Positions 11,192 through 22,175 of a DNA stretch of 64,000 bases are shown here, piece by piece. The notes beneath the pieces were generated by a model, which ran no database searches, was not told the origin of the DNA, and saw only the letters and a program-made list of their open reading frames with translations. Position 1 is the first letter of the stretch, and each line of letters opens with the position of its first letter. A program made the translations under genes and the position numbers. The DNA comes from Petrolisthes cinctipes (lineage: Eukaryota > Arthropoda > Malacostraca > Decapoda > Porcellanidae): NCBI GenBank assembly GCA_033782935.1, contig JAWQEG010000506.1:2558501-2622500 (forward strand), in the 5' to 3' direction.

Positions 11192-12782
11192 CAGTACACT
11201 TTAACGTGAGAGAGAAAGAGAGAGAGTGAGAAGAAGTATTTAGTAATGAAGGAATTTTACTATGCATGTAATACATTGTAACGTGACTTACAAATAAAAT
11301 ACAAAATCAGAGGTGAACATCAAATAATACTTACCAAAATATGATGGCCAAAGCAAACAACCTATCTGCTCGATCTGCTCGAGTTGGTAGAAAAACAAGA
11401 AAACAAGGCAATGTTGCATGCTAAACATGAAATCCATTTAGAAAAAATATTCACTGTTCAGGCTACGAACAACTTTACCATAGCTTCACCTACTCATTGT
11501 GTAATGTAATTGTTAAATTTCCATAATAGCATTCCTCAACCATTCTGCCTGAGAGCTCATGACTCATTGGCACGAGCATAGATGTTTCCCGAAACTTCAA
11601 CCCTGCAGTCCACATTCCTTCCACAACTACAAAGCGCCATCTATGGAATGAACTTTGAGGCAGAGGGCCATATTCCTAGTCCTTTCGCAATTGCGACGGC
11701 ATGAGAGCGCCGCATTCGAAGTCGGCAGCATCTCCTACGCCTATACGTAAAACATTGGAACGATGGTGATTGTTCGTGAGAAGCCCACCCCCTTCTCATG
11801 GGTCGTCTATGCAAAATGCACCATGAATAAAATGTCATAAGAAAAACATTATTTTGGTGTAGATATGAAAGTTATGTTAAGAAAACATGCAGAAAATATT
11901 GTACATTACAAAAACACCCCTCGTCCTGCCAAAAACCCACTTTGTTTTGACCGTTTTGAAGATGTTGTGTTACCTCCGAGAATGGGAGAAGAGCTTGTCA
12001 GTACCGCTTGTCCATAACATCCACGCCACTACAATTCAGAATTTATCATCGACTTTACGTCTACTTAGAAGGTTAGTATGAATGTTTAAGATATTTATTT
12101 ACGTGTTATTAGCTTGCAGAAGTAAATTTTCTGTGATTTGCTACCTGTACGGTAGTCATGAACTTATGAAATGATGAAGCCAATATAACGTGTACGAAAA
12201 TACTGTAAATGGTAGTTTTTTGGCATATTAATTTGATGTCCAGCTGAGTGTATGCGTTAATCTGGTGTTAACCTCCAAAACAGGCATTTATATTTCCCTC
12301 AAATACTCCCATCTAAAAGCCCAACAATTCCTAGTGCCATAATGACATGGGAGAAGATAGTTTGGTATGAGCACATTCCATTATTATCTGTTGATTTGAA
12401 TGGCCAACAGTACATTTTGACCACGTTTTATTTCCTTGAAAGATGCTGAATGCACCAATTAAAGAGAGCAGGACTTGATAGTTCAGGGAAGTTGGGTAAT
12501 ATTTCAGATGAGCCACAGAAATTGTTTTTCCCACTTTTGGTACTTTTTCATGCATATTTTTACTTATTCTATTTATTGCTGCCCATAATATTGTGAGGAG
12601 ATAACTTTATTTAAAGTTACTTGACCTGACCTAACATAATCAGGATTTATAAAGGTTCATTATATTCTAGTAGCTGGGAAGGTTTTTATAGAATTATGCA
12701 GACCTAACCTAACCTAATATCTAAATTAACATCACATGGGGAAGATTATTACCAAAATTATCCTTTATTCCCATTTTGCAGC

Positions 12783-13964
12783 ATGGCTGATTATCGCCAC
12801 CACATTCATGAACTAGAGGAGATAGCGGAATGGGAAGAGGTAAATGGAAGGCGGACACGCAGGTTTGTTGAGAGAACAGATCCGTTTGCTCTGTACTCTG
12901 ACAAAGAATTCCTGGAGAGGTACAGGCTTTCCAAAGTTTGTGTCCAAGATCTTCTGAGAAAATACAGGAGCAGCTACCAACTTCCAATAACAGACGAGGT
13001 AGATATAATTTTAGTGAATAAAATTTGATTGGGTGCAAACTATGAAGGTGTATCTGGGGTGGTGACTGTAATGTTAAACATGGTGATGTGGGAGTGAGAT
13101 TAGTCACTGACCTGTTGAATATTATTATTATATGAGTGTTCCTTACCTAGTAACTGGCCAAAAAGCGTGATTGTGAGTGTATATAAAGGGAAAGGAAATA
13201 ATCTGAATTAAGGTATATAATTTATAGAGGCTACCTTTAGGTGAATAAGGTTGACAGATGAGTACTTTTAAAAATAAGGCTTTTCAAAACAAAACTGAAC
13301 ACCTCTAGCATAGTTTTTACCTATTTGCTCCAAATATTACAGGGGAAAGAGTACTATACAGAACCTATCTTGTAGTACAGTAATGGAACACAGTATTTAG
13401 TATGCTTAGTAGTGGGGTATCCATCTATTTTACAGTGTTAGTGAAGTTTGTGATTTATTTCCTCTACAGGTCTCCGAATTTCACCAGAACTTCAGGTGCT
13501 GGTTACCCTGAGGTATGTTGCCACTGGCAACTACCAGCTGACATTGGGGGACTGCACAGATATGTCACAGCCAAGTGTCAGCAAGATAGTGAAGAACGTA
13601 TGCATAGCAATTGCATCACTTGCCCGAGAGTACATCAAGTTCCCTAATCCAGCCAGTGAAGGAGAAATAATGCAGCAATTCTCTGACTTTGCAGGAATGC
13701 CAGGTGTCATTGGCTGGGGGGCAGGATGCAGAGATATACCGCTGCAGGAAGGGGTACTTTTCTATTAATATCATGGGTGTTTGTGATGCCTCCCTTAAAT
13801 TCACTAATATAGCAGTAAACTGGCCAGGGAGTGCACATGATTCACGAATATTAAATGAGTCTAGACTTTGTGATGCACTAGAGGAAGGCAGGTACTGTGG
13901 ATATGCTTGTCAGTCATACCTGGTGAATTCATCTACTTCACATACTTCATTAAATTCCTGGTAA
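12783..13964 (+). pseudogene. HARBI1-like Harbinger transposase, decayed
   Basis: DDE transposase of the PIF/Harbinger superfamily. Exon 1 (12783 to about 12998) encodes RTDPFALYSDKEFLERYRL and ends at a GT donor (CGAG/GTAGAT). Exon 2 starts after CTCTACAG at 13470 with ISPELQVLVTLRYVATGNYQL and the helix-turn-helix SQPSVSKIV, then FAGMPGVIG. The expected IDGTH block with the first catalytic Asp is destroyed by a frame change near 13720. The following frame restores RKGYFSINIMGVCDA and WPGSAHDSRIL, the second Asp region. The LLGDSGY block with the third Asp is deleted between GRYCG and YACQSYL near 13895. The C-terminus is absent. It is not functional. Confidence 0.85.
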
Positions 13965-13965
13965 C

Positions 13966-14196
13966 CTTTGAGATTTTCTATTTTTTCTTTCATATACTCA
14001 ATTTCAAGTGCATGCATTAATATGAAGCTGTATATATTTACTTTGTGCTCACTGTATTTGGTTATAGTTTTGACCAATCCAAATAATAACTCTATGGTTT
14101 ATTTGTATTTGTGTTTTTTGGACATTGAAAGGATATTGATAATTATTTATCCATGCAACAGTTTTATAGTCCCAATGACACAAAGGGTGTAACAGC
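13966..14196. other. AT-rich Harbinger interior without a gene
   Basis: No coding signal; the 74-codon frame at 13968-14192 is low-complexity hydrophobic translation of AT-rich DNA. Confidence 0.5.
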
Positions 14197-15330
14197 AATA
14201 AATATTCTCTTTAATGTTATAACTGTGTTTCTCTGTACTTGTTATCTTTGACTCCAATATTTTGGCAACTCCATGAAAAAAGTTAATATATTTCAGAGAG
14301 ACGTTCTCATCATACATAAAATATAAAATTATATCCTGTTCTTACTATAAATTGCATTAATATAAAATTAATTATGGCAAAAATATCACCTTAATAAATA
14401 GTCAATAAATATTCTCACTAATGTTATAACTATTTTCTCATAGTTCTTGTTATCTTTGGCTTGAATATCTTGGCAACTACATGGAAAAAGTTAATATATT
14501 AGATTAATACTGTACATCATACATAGAAGAATATAAAATTGGTTTTAGTACAGAAGTGGACCTTACTGCAGCAGTGTTGCCAGATCCGGCTGGGTCCTAG
14601 TATTTTACCCCTGTCATTTATTGTACTTTATCACGATTATTTCCCGGTAGTTTGCCCAGGTTAGGTCCCGGTAGTCTGATGCGGACTAGGTTAGGTTAGG
14701 TAAGGTCAGGCTAATTTCAAAATGCCCCATTTGAATATGCCCTATCTTGGAAACGGGGCATTTGAGGAAGAAAAACCATAGAAGAGAAGTGTCTTAGAAT
14801 GGTCCAAAATAGTGGGTAATGACCGTAAAATATCTATTATACAGTAAGGTCCACTTCTGTACCTTTACCATAAAATTATATCCTGTTCTTACTTTAAATT
14901 GCATTAATATAAAATTAATTATGGCAAAAATATCACCTTAATAAATAGTCAATAAACATGCTCACTAATGTTATAACTATTTTCTCATAGTTCTTGTTAT
15001 CTTTGGCTTGAATATCTTGGCAACTACATGGAAAAAGTTAATATATTAGATTAATACTGTATATCATACATAAAAGAATATAAAATTATATCCTGTTCTT
15101 ACTTTAAATTGCATTAATATAAAATTAATTATGGCAAAAATATCACCTTAATAAATAGTCAATAAATATTCTCACTAATGTTATAACTATTTTCTCATAG
15201 TTCTTTTTATCTTGGCAACTACATGGAAAAAGTTAATATATTAGATTAATACTGTACATCATACATAAAAGAATATAAAATTATATCCTGTTCTTACTTT
15301 AAATTGCATTAATATAAAATTAATTATGGG
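14197..15330. repeat. About 210-bp tandem repeat, four units
   Basis: Units start at about 14197, 14404, 14951 and 15161 with AATAAATATTCTC-like sequence and share TTGGCAACTACATGG and TATATCCTGTTCTTAC. The spacing is about 207-213 bp except where the MITE at 14551-14859 lengthens one unit. The first unit is the most diverged. No coding function is visible. Confidence 0.85.
14551..14859. mobile_element. TA-flanked MITE
   Basis: The TIR is CAGAAGTGGACCTTACTG on the left with its complement on the right, flanked by TA (14549-14550 and 14860-14861). The interior has no frame of note and includes AGGTTAGGTTAGGTAAGG near 14687. The TA target and CAG start suggest Tc1/mariner/pogo mobilisation, inferred from the ends only. 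Confidence 0.85.
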
Positions 15331-15886
15331 TACAATGCTGCTTTGTTTACATACAGCAGTGCTACAAATATCCCTTTTTCAATGATACGTGATCAAATAA
15401 TGGATGTGTTGCATTTAATATTTACTATATATTCAGTACAATCCACTCATGTTGACAATTAGTCGGTAAGAGAGTAAAGCAGTACGGGATAAAGATAATT
15501 CCACTCTATTTACATTACAGTTTGTAACGATGCCTGCTTTCTTAGCGTATAAAACAGGCTGGCCATCGGTGATTCCATTGTTTTATTATTTATTTTACAT
15601 CTAACTACATTTTTGGCCACTTTAGAAAGAAAATTATGCCGTGTACTTGTATATTAAGTATTGAAAACATCAAGATAACTCTAATAAGACGGTATATTAC
15701 ATTTCATTCACTTCTTTCATCTCGTTTCCCATACATTGGTACCCCTGCTGCTGGGGTTAGCGCCTGGCCTTTGCTACGCGCTACCAACACCACTTGGAAT
15801 ACGGGCAAGTGCGATCGCGACAACCATCATCACGGTAGTATTTACATCGTGGTCATCGCATTTGCGAAGGTCTAGGAATATGGCCC
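15331..15886. other. 3' end of Harbinger, no gene
   Basis: Non-coding sequence leading to the right TIR. A GC-richer block at 15742-15830 precedes the subterminal CATTTGCGAAGGTC repeat. Confidence 0.5.
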
Positions 15887-16013
15887 AGTCTGAGTCATGT
15901 TCACTACAGAGGGAGAGTGTTGACGATCCATATAATTTTCGAGCACACACACACTGCTGCCACATCTACGATTTCTCGATACTGGGTGGCCCAGTCGGAA
16001 CTGTAACAGACTG

Positions 16014-16256
16014 TACGTGGCTGGAGTGGAGCACGTAGGTACATAGAGACGCGACGTCGGGCAGCGATGCACGTAGAGTAGCATTGAGAAATGTGCACGT
16101 CGTTGGGATGTAGCATGTGCAAGATAGAGGCACGGGCATCAATGCACGTAAGGTGGAAGATAGCGCGACTAGGTACTCCCCTGGGAGGTTAATGTGTGTG
16201 TGTGTGTGTATGGGACGAAGGGAGGGCATGAAAACAGGCAGGAGGGAAGTGCACAT
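16014..16256 (-). pseudogene. gypsy-1 gag leader, distal segment
   Basis: This continues the 80-bp tandem units (GCGATGCACGTAGAG at about 16062) split by the Tc1-like element at 7720/16014. An 81-codon minus-strand frame from an ATG at 16256 translates into the same LRASLPD-type repeats seen at 7483-7721. It may be the true N-terminus of gypsy-1 Gag. No LTR or primer binding site was recognised further upstream (beyond 16256). Confidence 0.45.
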
Positions 16257-17222
16257 GTTGTGTGGGAGGAGAGAAAGGAGATAAGTAGGGGAGAGAAAGA
16301 AGGGGATGGGTGGAGCCTGTGGACTGACGTGGTATATACGTCACACTAGGATCGTTCGTATCCCAGTGTTAAATTTCATAAAAATGACGCATTTCTCGGG
16401 GACAAATGCTTTAATTATTCACTTTTGGTAATCCATTATAGTGCCAAAAATTAGCGGAAGGTGTGAAATAACCCGTGGCAAAACATCATACTGATCTAAC
16501 CTTTAGTTACCTGAGTTATTCCCGAAAAACAGTGCGACACGGGCCCTGAAAGCGTTAGTAGATCCCTGGTCTATTCTTAGCCGGCCAGGTACGCTAATCC
16601 TCGACCCATGCAGATCTAAGTTTCCCCCGGGACCACGCCTACTGTAGTGCCCGAATATTTATTTTTCATTTTGTAGCCCAAAAATTCGGAGTTTGGTTAG
16701 AAATTATGTAACTGAGGGTAATTTGGGTGAAGGAAGTCATGTCTGCACTGTTATTCTTTCATATCTTTACTATGTTTTCTTTCATTATTGGTTGTATGAG
16801 ATTTCCTGAGACAAAATACATGTAAATGTGATATTGTATTGTAATTACTATTATTATTTTAGTATGTGTGTACCTATTTTGGTGTGTGTGGGTTAATTTG
16901 GGTAAGATTAATGTGGTAGTAGAAAGGGAAACCGTACATAGAACTTGTGAACCCCGTGGGAAGGATAGCGTCGGTGTAAAGTTGCCGTACTGCTCTTGAA
17001 TTGTATTATGGAAGAATTATTCATCGTATAATGTGGTTGGCAAGAAGATGAGAAGTAATAGATCGAGTAAGTAAATTTAGAAGATGTGTTTGTAAAGGAA
17101 AGGGCATATTACTGAATAGTTCTGCAGGAGAAAATAAAATAGAATTAATTAACGTTAAGAGTAACTCGCGGAAAATTGTGGAGAGGCCGAGAGGGCCTGG
17201 AGGGAGAAGTTAGAGAACCCGG
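16257..17222. other. No gene seen; target DNA of the hAT element
   Basis: No convincing frame or repeat. It contains a (GT)n run near 16193-16208 and purine-rich sequence at 16230-16300. It may include the gypsy-1 5' LTR, but no matching LTR copy in the window proves it. It is contiguous with 19735 onward once the hAT element is removed. Confidence 0.4.
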
Positions 17223-17565
17223 CAGTGCTCTCACTTTCAAGGTAATTACCTTAAATTGGGTAATCGAGGGCCTTTCAAGGTAATTTGCAAGGTAATGGAA
17301 TTTTCAAGGTAATTTCAAAGTAATGCGAAAAAAAGTGCAAGGTAATTCAGATAAATTTAGGGTATGAATATAGATTTTCTTTTTATATAAATAAAAAGCT
17401 CCAGGACCCAGTGAAACTGATAACTTTGTTAGAGGCTGATAGTAAGATGATATTGGTATTAGCATTTAGGTACGTTTGGTACCCCTGCCAACATATGCAT
17501 TGTTGCCACTTCGGAAGTTCAATGGTACGGTGGTGCCGTGCTGGGCCGCGCTCGGCGCTCAAACG

Positions 17566-18092
17566 GGAACAGTCCATGTTCCTTGAGTTCTTGAACCCTC
17601 AAAATGCACTGAATAGACCTCAAAATAGTCTTGTAAATGTGTTTAAAGCAATGCCCTACCTTGGTGAGATATGTTGCAAGGAAATGGCAGATATAGAATG
17701 GAGGTAGGTAAGTAGCTTTAGATGGGAAATTCCAAGATGTGAAAGATACAGTAGAGTTCTGGCAAAAAAATGTCCAGGAGGTAAATAACAATGATGAGAG
17801 AAAGTACCCTAACCTTTGTAAAGTTGTAGGCACTGCTCTTTCCCTTCCCCATTCAAATGCATCTGTAGAAAGGATTTTTAGCCATTTGCGGCACATCAAA
17901 ACTGATCTGAGAAATTCACTAAAAGAAGAGAGTCTGGTGGGTCTTTTGCACACAAAGTATGGCCTAAAAAGAAAGGGAATTACAAGTGATCAGCTAGAGG
18001 TAGATGAACAGTTAGGTATGAATATGAAAAATATAGTTTGTAGTGCAACTGATGCAGAGTGCAAAAAGATTCTGTTAGAAAAATTTCAGTAA
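17566..18092 (+). pseudogene. hAT transposase C-terminal (dimerisation) region
   Basis: Two plus-strand frames cover the hAT C-terminus. The first ends with LVNVFKAMPYL and IEWR, then a stop at about 17706. The second (17739-18092) encodes DTVEFWQ, KYPNLCKVV, LSLPHSNASVERIFS, RNSLKEESLVGLLHTK and a TAA. The LSLPHSNASVERIFS and RNSL blocks are the hallmark of the hAT dimerisation domain that helps form transposase multimers. The upstream catalytic core and BED zinc finger were not found. A GC-rich stretch at 17490-17570 looks foreign to the AT-rich surroundings. Confidence 0.88.
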
Positions 18093-18298
18093 TATATTGT
18101 GATATAATAATGTACATTATGCAATACTTTATTCACTCTTCAATCAAGCTTTCCTCACTCACTCACCCTTGACTATACCCAAATTATTTTCATCTTTGCC
18201 ATAGATTCCAAACTTTTCTATGCAATATTCACTAATGTATTGAAGTGAATAGAAAGATTTTTTTATATTGATACCTATGATGGAATATATATATATAT

Positions 18299-18944
18299 TG
18301 TTACGACCCTGTCCCTCCACCTGTGTTTGTTGGCCTGTGCAGCAGTAGAGGTGGTGATAGACCTACTACCCACTAATTTATCTATGCCCATCTTTAAAAC
18401 TACACAACAACCCAAACCATCGACAGAGCACTCCACCTCACCAACCCTACACTTCAATTCACCACACCAGTGAGACAGATTCGACTTGGTTCATTTAGTC
18501 CCAACCGAGGTGACTACAAACAGGGAGAGAGGTGGAGAAGTCAGTCTCATCTTAGCAACCATTGGTGTTTTTACTCCTGGAGGTGACGGAGGACGTGGTG
18601 GTATTACTAAGGAAGTGGGTTTTAACAGCTGTTACCATCTCGCTGCCTGTCAGGTTTTTTATTTATATTGTGTATATGTGTTTTAGGTTTAAGGTTAAAT
18701 ATTATATAATATAAATTGTGTGCAGAAGTGGATACTTCCTTCTTTGTTGGGACTCGGGGTTCATATTTTGTAATATATTGTTATGTTATGTATCGAATTG
18801 GTTAAGTGACTTAATTAAACTTTAAAATTTGCTCTATCGTTTAGTTTCTAATATCTACTGAACATTGTTGTTGGCTTCTTAGTTGGTTGCTCTCTATCCC
18901 CTAGACCCAAGGAAGGGCAAATCAGGGTAATCAGCTAGGGGCGT

Positions 18945-18948
<4 letters not shown>
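18299..18948. mobile_element. Solo LTR (TGTTACG...CGTAACA)
   Basis: A 650-bp block begins TGTTACGACC and ends GGGGCGTAACA, with the short inverted ends typical of LTRs, and has no internal coding sequence. It sits in an (AT)n tract (18284-18298 and 18949-18980), so the short TSD cannot be resolved. The most likely origin is recombination between two LTRs of a Ty3/gypsy-type element. No matching internal region is in the window. Confidence 0.75.
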
Positions 18949-18981
<33 letters not shown>

Positions 18982-19734
18982 ATAAATATTGTCATTTCTT
19001 TTAGTCATTAGCAGTAAATATGCAAAAAAAGAGGTTGAAAATCCTGGCCAGATGAAAGTAATTCGGGTATATAACCTCTCTTTATTCTGTATTTAACTAC
19101 TCACTACCTCCTCTCACACACTTTTAACCATTACTTTCTCCCTCCTCCCATAATCTGTCATTTCTTATCTCCTCACTTACTCTCTCATACTGAGGGTTTT
19201 TTTAGCATCTTACTTTCTCCTCCCTTATTCTCAATTTCTCATTATTTCCCCTCTGTTGCCATTTTTTTGTTTAATTTTTTTCTCATTATTTCTCAATAAA
19301 ATCATTATCTTCCTCATTCCTTCCTCACTCACTCTTTCATTGCTCCCTGATATTTCACACTCTTTAATCTTTAAGCATTCTCCTTTCTTACTACAAAATT
19401 GTGTATACCTGTGTACTAGAAGGAATATATATTATTAAGTGTTCTCTCAAATTGTGAACTCCAAAAACTGACTAATAAACTTATTAGAATGATGGATATT
19501 ATGTTGATCACATATTCACTTTCATTAGGCCCATATATAAAGTAGTATTTAGAAAAAAAATGTATATGTAAAAGTATTATTTGATATTTTCGATGTTTTG
19601 TTCACATTCCCTGTAATTTAGTAAGTATATTTAAAGAAAAAAATATTTTCAAGGTAATTTAGTTTGATTCAAGGTAATTTTCGAGTGAATTTAAGGTATT
19701 CCCAGCTAACAAGAGTGAGAGCACTGGAACCCGG

Positions 19735-20367
19735 AGAAGGCTAGGAAGCGTGGGTTCCCCTCGGAGAACGGAAGTGTAGAAAGTGTGGAGGGTCTGCTTA
19801 CCGGCTGTTATTTCCCCTAATTGACGTAAGTTAAGCAAAGATTATTGTTTGATTGTTTTGATAAAGCATAAGTGATTATATATTACGTGCAGATACAATC
19901 GGTAAGGTGTCGTTTTCTGGTATTTAGGACGAAGAACTAAGAGGATAGCCGGCTTTCCTGTACGCCACTCTCTGGTTACCCCCACCCTTTGTTTATGGTA
20001 GAATTATGAGAGGTATTTATTATTTTGGTTTAGTACATATGGTGATATTGCCCAAGTGGGTGTGATATGTTATTCTGTTTGGTATATGTGGAAATACAGT
20101 ATCGCCTTGGTACGTGCTATATTACTTTGTCTGGTACATATTGGGATATCCTCGACTATGATATATTATTTGTGTTGGGTAAATATGAAGGAAGATTATT
20201 GTGATAACTTACCAATTTATAATGTGCATTTTCACTTTTTCTATGCAGCCCTTATTCTTATGATTTGATGTATAATGGGAGTAGGTATATGTATGCTTTG
20301 CATTGGTCTGTGATGATTATTGCATTCCATTTTTTGTATTGTTTTTCTTGTGTAAAGAATAGATAGT
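19735..20367. other. No gene seen
   Basis: AT-rich sequence contiguous with 16257-17222 before the hAT insertion. The 70-codon frame at 20056-20268 has no recognised domain. Confidence 0.4.
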
Positions 20368-20547
20368 CATGCTAAGAAAAACCCACTTTTTATAGACAAA
20401 GTATTTAATATGGACGTTTCGGAGGCAACTACCTCCCTCTTCAGCAGTACAGGGTTGAAAGGGTACTGCTGAAGAGGGAGGTAGTTGCCTCCGAAACGTC
20501 CATATTAAATACTTTTTGTCTATAAAAAGTGGGTTTTTCTTAGCATG
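20368..20547. repeat. 83-bp inverted repeat with short spacer
   Basis: The left arm 20368-20450 (CATGCTAAGAAAAACCC onward) is almost the exact complement of 20463-20547, separated by a 13-bp spacer. Arm identity is very high, with differences only near the AGACAAAG/TTTTTGTCT segment, so it is young or kept identical by gene conversion. Each arm carries the motif described in the next entry. It could be a tail-to-tail remnant of a Penelope-like element or a foldback transposon; there is no coding sequence to decide. Confidence 0.9.
20463..20512 (+). ncRNA. Hammerhead-ribozyme-like motif (candidate)
   Basis: CTGAAGA (20469-20475) fits the hammerhead core CUGANGA. It is followed by a five-pair hairpin GGAGG/CCTCC (20477-20481 with 20488-20492), then GAAA (20493-20496) and CGTC (20497-20500), matching the GAAA core half and a GUC cleavage triplet. 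Weak points: one extra G (20476) between core and stem II, almost no stem III, and a stem I limited to two adjacent pairs plus a possible distal GTA/TAC. The mirror copy is on the minus strand in the left arm. Hammerheads with minimal stem III are known in Penelope-like retroelements; activity here is only inferred. Confidence 0.35.
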
Positions 20548-21240
20548 CTGCTCTTCACGTCATTGTGAATTACCACTCCATAATAGATAGTCATAATTTA
20601 CATGCTTGTAGAGTGGCTCAAGTGCTGGAGAGGTTCCGATGTGTGTGATATCAGCAGCCCCAGCATTCAGAGGAGTGCCAGTACAGTACACGATGTGGGA
20701 CCGGACCGGACCAAGGAACAGAGCATAACCACGAGAGGACCTTGGGGTATTCGTGAGTGTGAAGGAAATTGAACTGGGAGTAGGAGCGAATGATCAAAGT
20801 GTCTAAATAGCTGTGAAGTACCATATATGTAATTTGACTAGTTTCATTGCCTCTTTCAACAGTGAACAGTAAACAGTAGTTAACTTTTTGCCAAAGACAT
20901 AATTTAATTGCAAGGGTAATTATTAACTATTATATTTTTGTGTAGGATTACCATGTCTCGATAAGCAAGAAGTACTATATACCGTATGTAATTATGTGGC
21001 ATTTTTCAGCAGTAAATGGTAAACAGTAGTGAACCTTTTGCCAAAGAAACTAAGGGGAAATAATTTAAGTGTAAGGGTTAATTTGCAACATGGTGTTTTA
21101 TGTATGTTAAATGTGTGTAACATATTATATGTATTTTGTCTCCGATGTGGTATTTTATTCCAGAAGTCCTTAAGGGAATTGGTGGAGGATATTGGCATAC
21201 TGTAGTTAATTTGTTGGTATTATCAGTATTTATTACTTTA
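20548..21240. other. No gene; short direct repeat
   Basis: A segment containing AACAGTAGT and CTTTTTGCCAAAGA (about 20868-20935) recurs with changes at 21010-21080 (spacing about 145 bp). No coding signal was seen. Confidence 0.5.
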
Positions 21241-21815
21241 ATTTGACTAGTTGGGCTTGAGCTGGTCTGTCAGTGGGAGTGTCAAGGGTGGTGTCCATAT
21301 AAAAATTGCCTCCTGAGACCATCTAATGATTGAGTTCCCATAGGCCCGAAGCACTTTCTAGCCAAGTCTTGCCCCTTTTAAAGAAAAAGGGAGTTGGTCA
21401 TTAAACTACCCACAGCCAAGCCGCCATAAGACCCCTGGGGACAGCAGCTGTCGCCTCCACTCCCATGCTCAGACCAAATATAAGGGGGGCAGTCAGCCCT
21501 GCTAGGACACTCACTCCAGCACCAGCACCGGAAGAACGTCCCAGCCCACCGTCATCCTGCCTGCCACCACACCACCTAGCTGCCCTGCGTCTACCTGTGT
21601 TCCCACTCTGATCACACAGTTAACCTCCTACCTCCAGCCAACTCTACTGCAGCGACTACAATTCCTCTACGGCACGGCACGGCACGCCAGCATCTTACCA
21701 TATTCTGTGTGACCTTTGTGTACTACCAATAAACTGTGTTGTGTATCCTAGAGTCTGTTCACCCCGGGCAGCGACGCAAGGCATCCCTTGTCGTTTTACC
21801 ATCATCTTGCACACT
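21241..21815 (+). mobile_element. LTR-like fragment of a gypsy-1 relative
   Basis: It shares an end signature with the LTR at 34493-35005: AGTCTGTTCACCCCGGG, then a GACGCAAGG-like segment (21752-21790), compared with GTCTGTTCACCCGGG at 34969. A TATAAGGGGGGC box is at 21479 and AATAAA at 21729. The 5' boundary is uncertain. The next feature downstream is Thr/His-rich, so this is either a 5' LTR beside a deleted interior or a rearranged fragment. Confidence 0.55.
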
Positions 21816-22175
21816 ATACCCACCTGCCGCCATTCCTCACAACCTCATATGTGCCACAACACATGAACACGACATACCACACACCACCAACAAACTACCA
21901 ACAGCTACCACAAACACACCACTCGCAGATAACTACATCATAAAACCCCACCACACATCAATAACATACTACCCGCACAACACCAACAAAATCCTCTCCA
22001 GTACCAACACAACCCATACCCATCACAACAAATATCTGCCATGCCACTAACACAACAATTTTCTACCACGTCACAACCTACCAGCACATCGCACAATCCG
22101 TGCACACCATCATAAACCAACAACAACCTCCTCCCCCGTAACTCACAATCCACACTATCCATGTACACTTATGTA
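21816..22175 (+). pseudogene. His/Thr/Pro-rich retroelement tail fragment
   Basis: The plus-strand sequence is CA-rich and translates to His/Thr/Asn/Pro-rich peptide. It ends with CACAATCCACACTATCC and TGTACACTTATGTA, resembling the region just after the gypsy-1-type tail at 34320-34350. It is therefore probably the 3' end of a related pol tail plus 3' UTR, continued at 26153 beyond the inserted DNA transposon. Confidence 0.4.

Larger units (their letters stand above)
11665..15886 (+). mobile_element. PIF/Harbinger element inside the Tc1-like right arm
   Basis: The termini are inverted: GGGCCATATTCCTAG at 11665 and its complement ending at 15886, followed on both sides by a related subterminal block (CCTTCGCAAATGCGA type). 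The uninterrupted sequence survives in the left arm at 7840-7855, an empty-site reference. TSDs are unclear: the flanks read AGA and AGT with a few extra bases on the right. The element carries a broken HARBI1-like transposase and a long AT-rich 3' part with tandem repeats and a MITE. Confidence 0.85.
7722..16013. mobile_element. Long-TIR Tc1/mariner-like element, with nested insertions
   Basis: Both ends read CAGTCTGTTACAGTTCC and are flanked by TA (7720-7721 and 16014-16015), the Tc1/mariner target duplication. The ends continue as inverted arms of about 1.3 kb: left 7722 to about 9050, right about 10175 to 16013. A degenerate Tc1-type transposase end lies in the central spacer (9061-9266). 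The right arm has been invaded by a SINE (10485-10784) and by a Harbinger element (11665-15886). Removing these gives an original length of about 3.8 kb. Insertion split an 80-bp tandem unit of the gypsy-1 gag leader, which confirms the borders. Confidence 0.85.
17223..19726 (+). mobile_element. hAT DNA transposon with 8-bp TSD
   Basis: The TIRs are CAGTGCTCTCACTTTC on the left and the complement of CAGTGCTCTCACTCTTG on the right. A perfect 8-bp TSD, GAACCCGG, lies at 17215-17222 and 19727-19734. Both subterminal regions carry repeated CAAGGTAATT-like motifs (left 17237-17350, right 19650-19695), plausible transposase binding sites. The interior keeps the transposase C-terminal region and a nested solo LTR (18299-18948). 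At 2504 bp with most of the transposase missing, it is a defective copy. Confidence 0.92.

Noticed and set aside
12680..12715. CCTAACCTAACCTAA and AGGTTAGGTTAGG runs (also 14687, 47088) as interstitial telomere repeats
   Set aside because: Only two or three units each and inside or beside transposable elements; too short to call telomeric.
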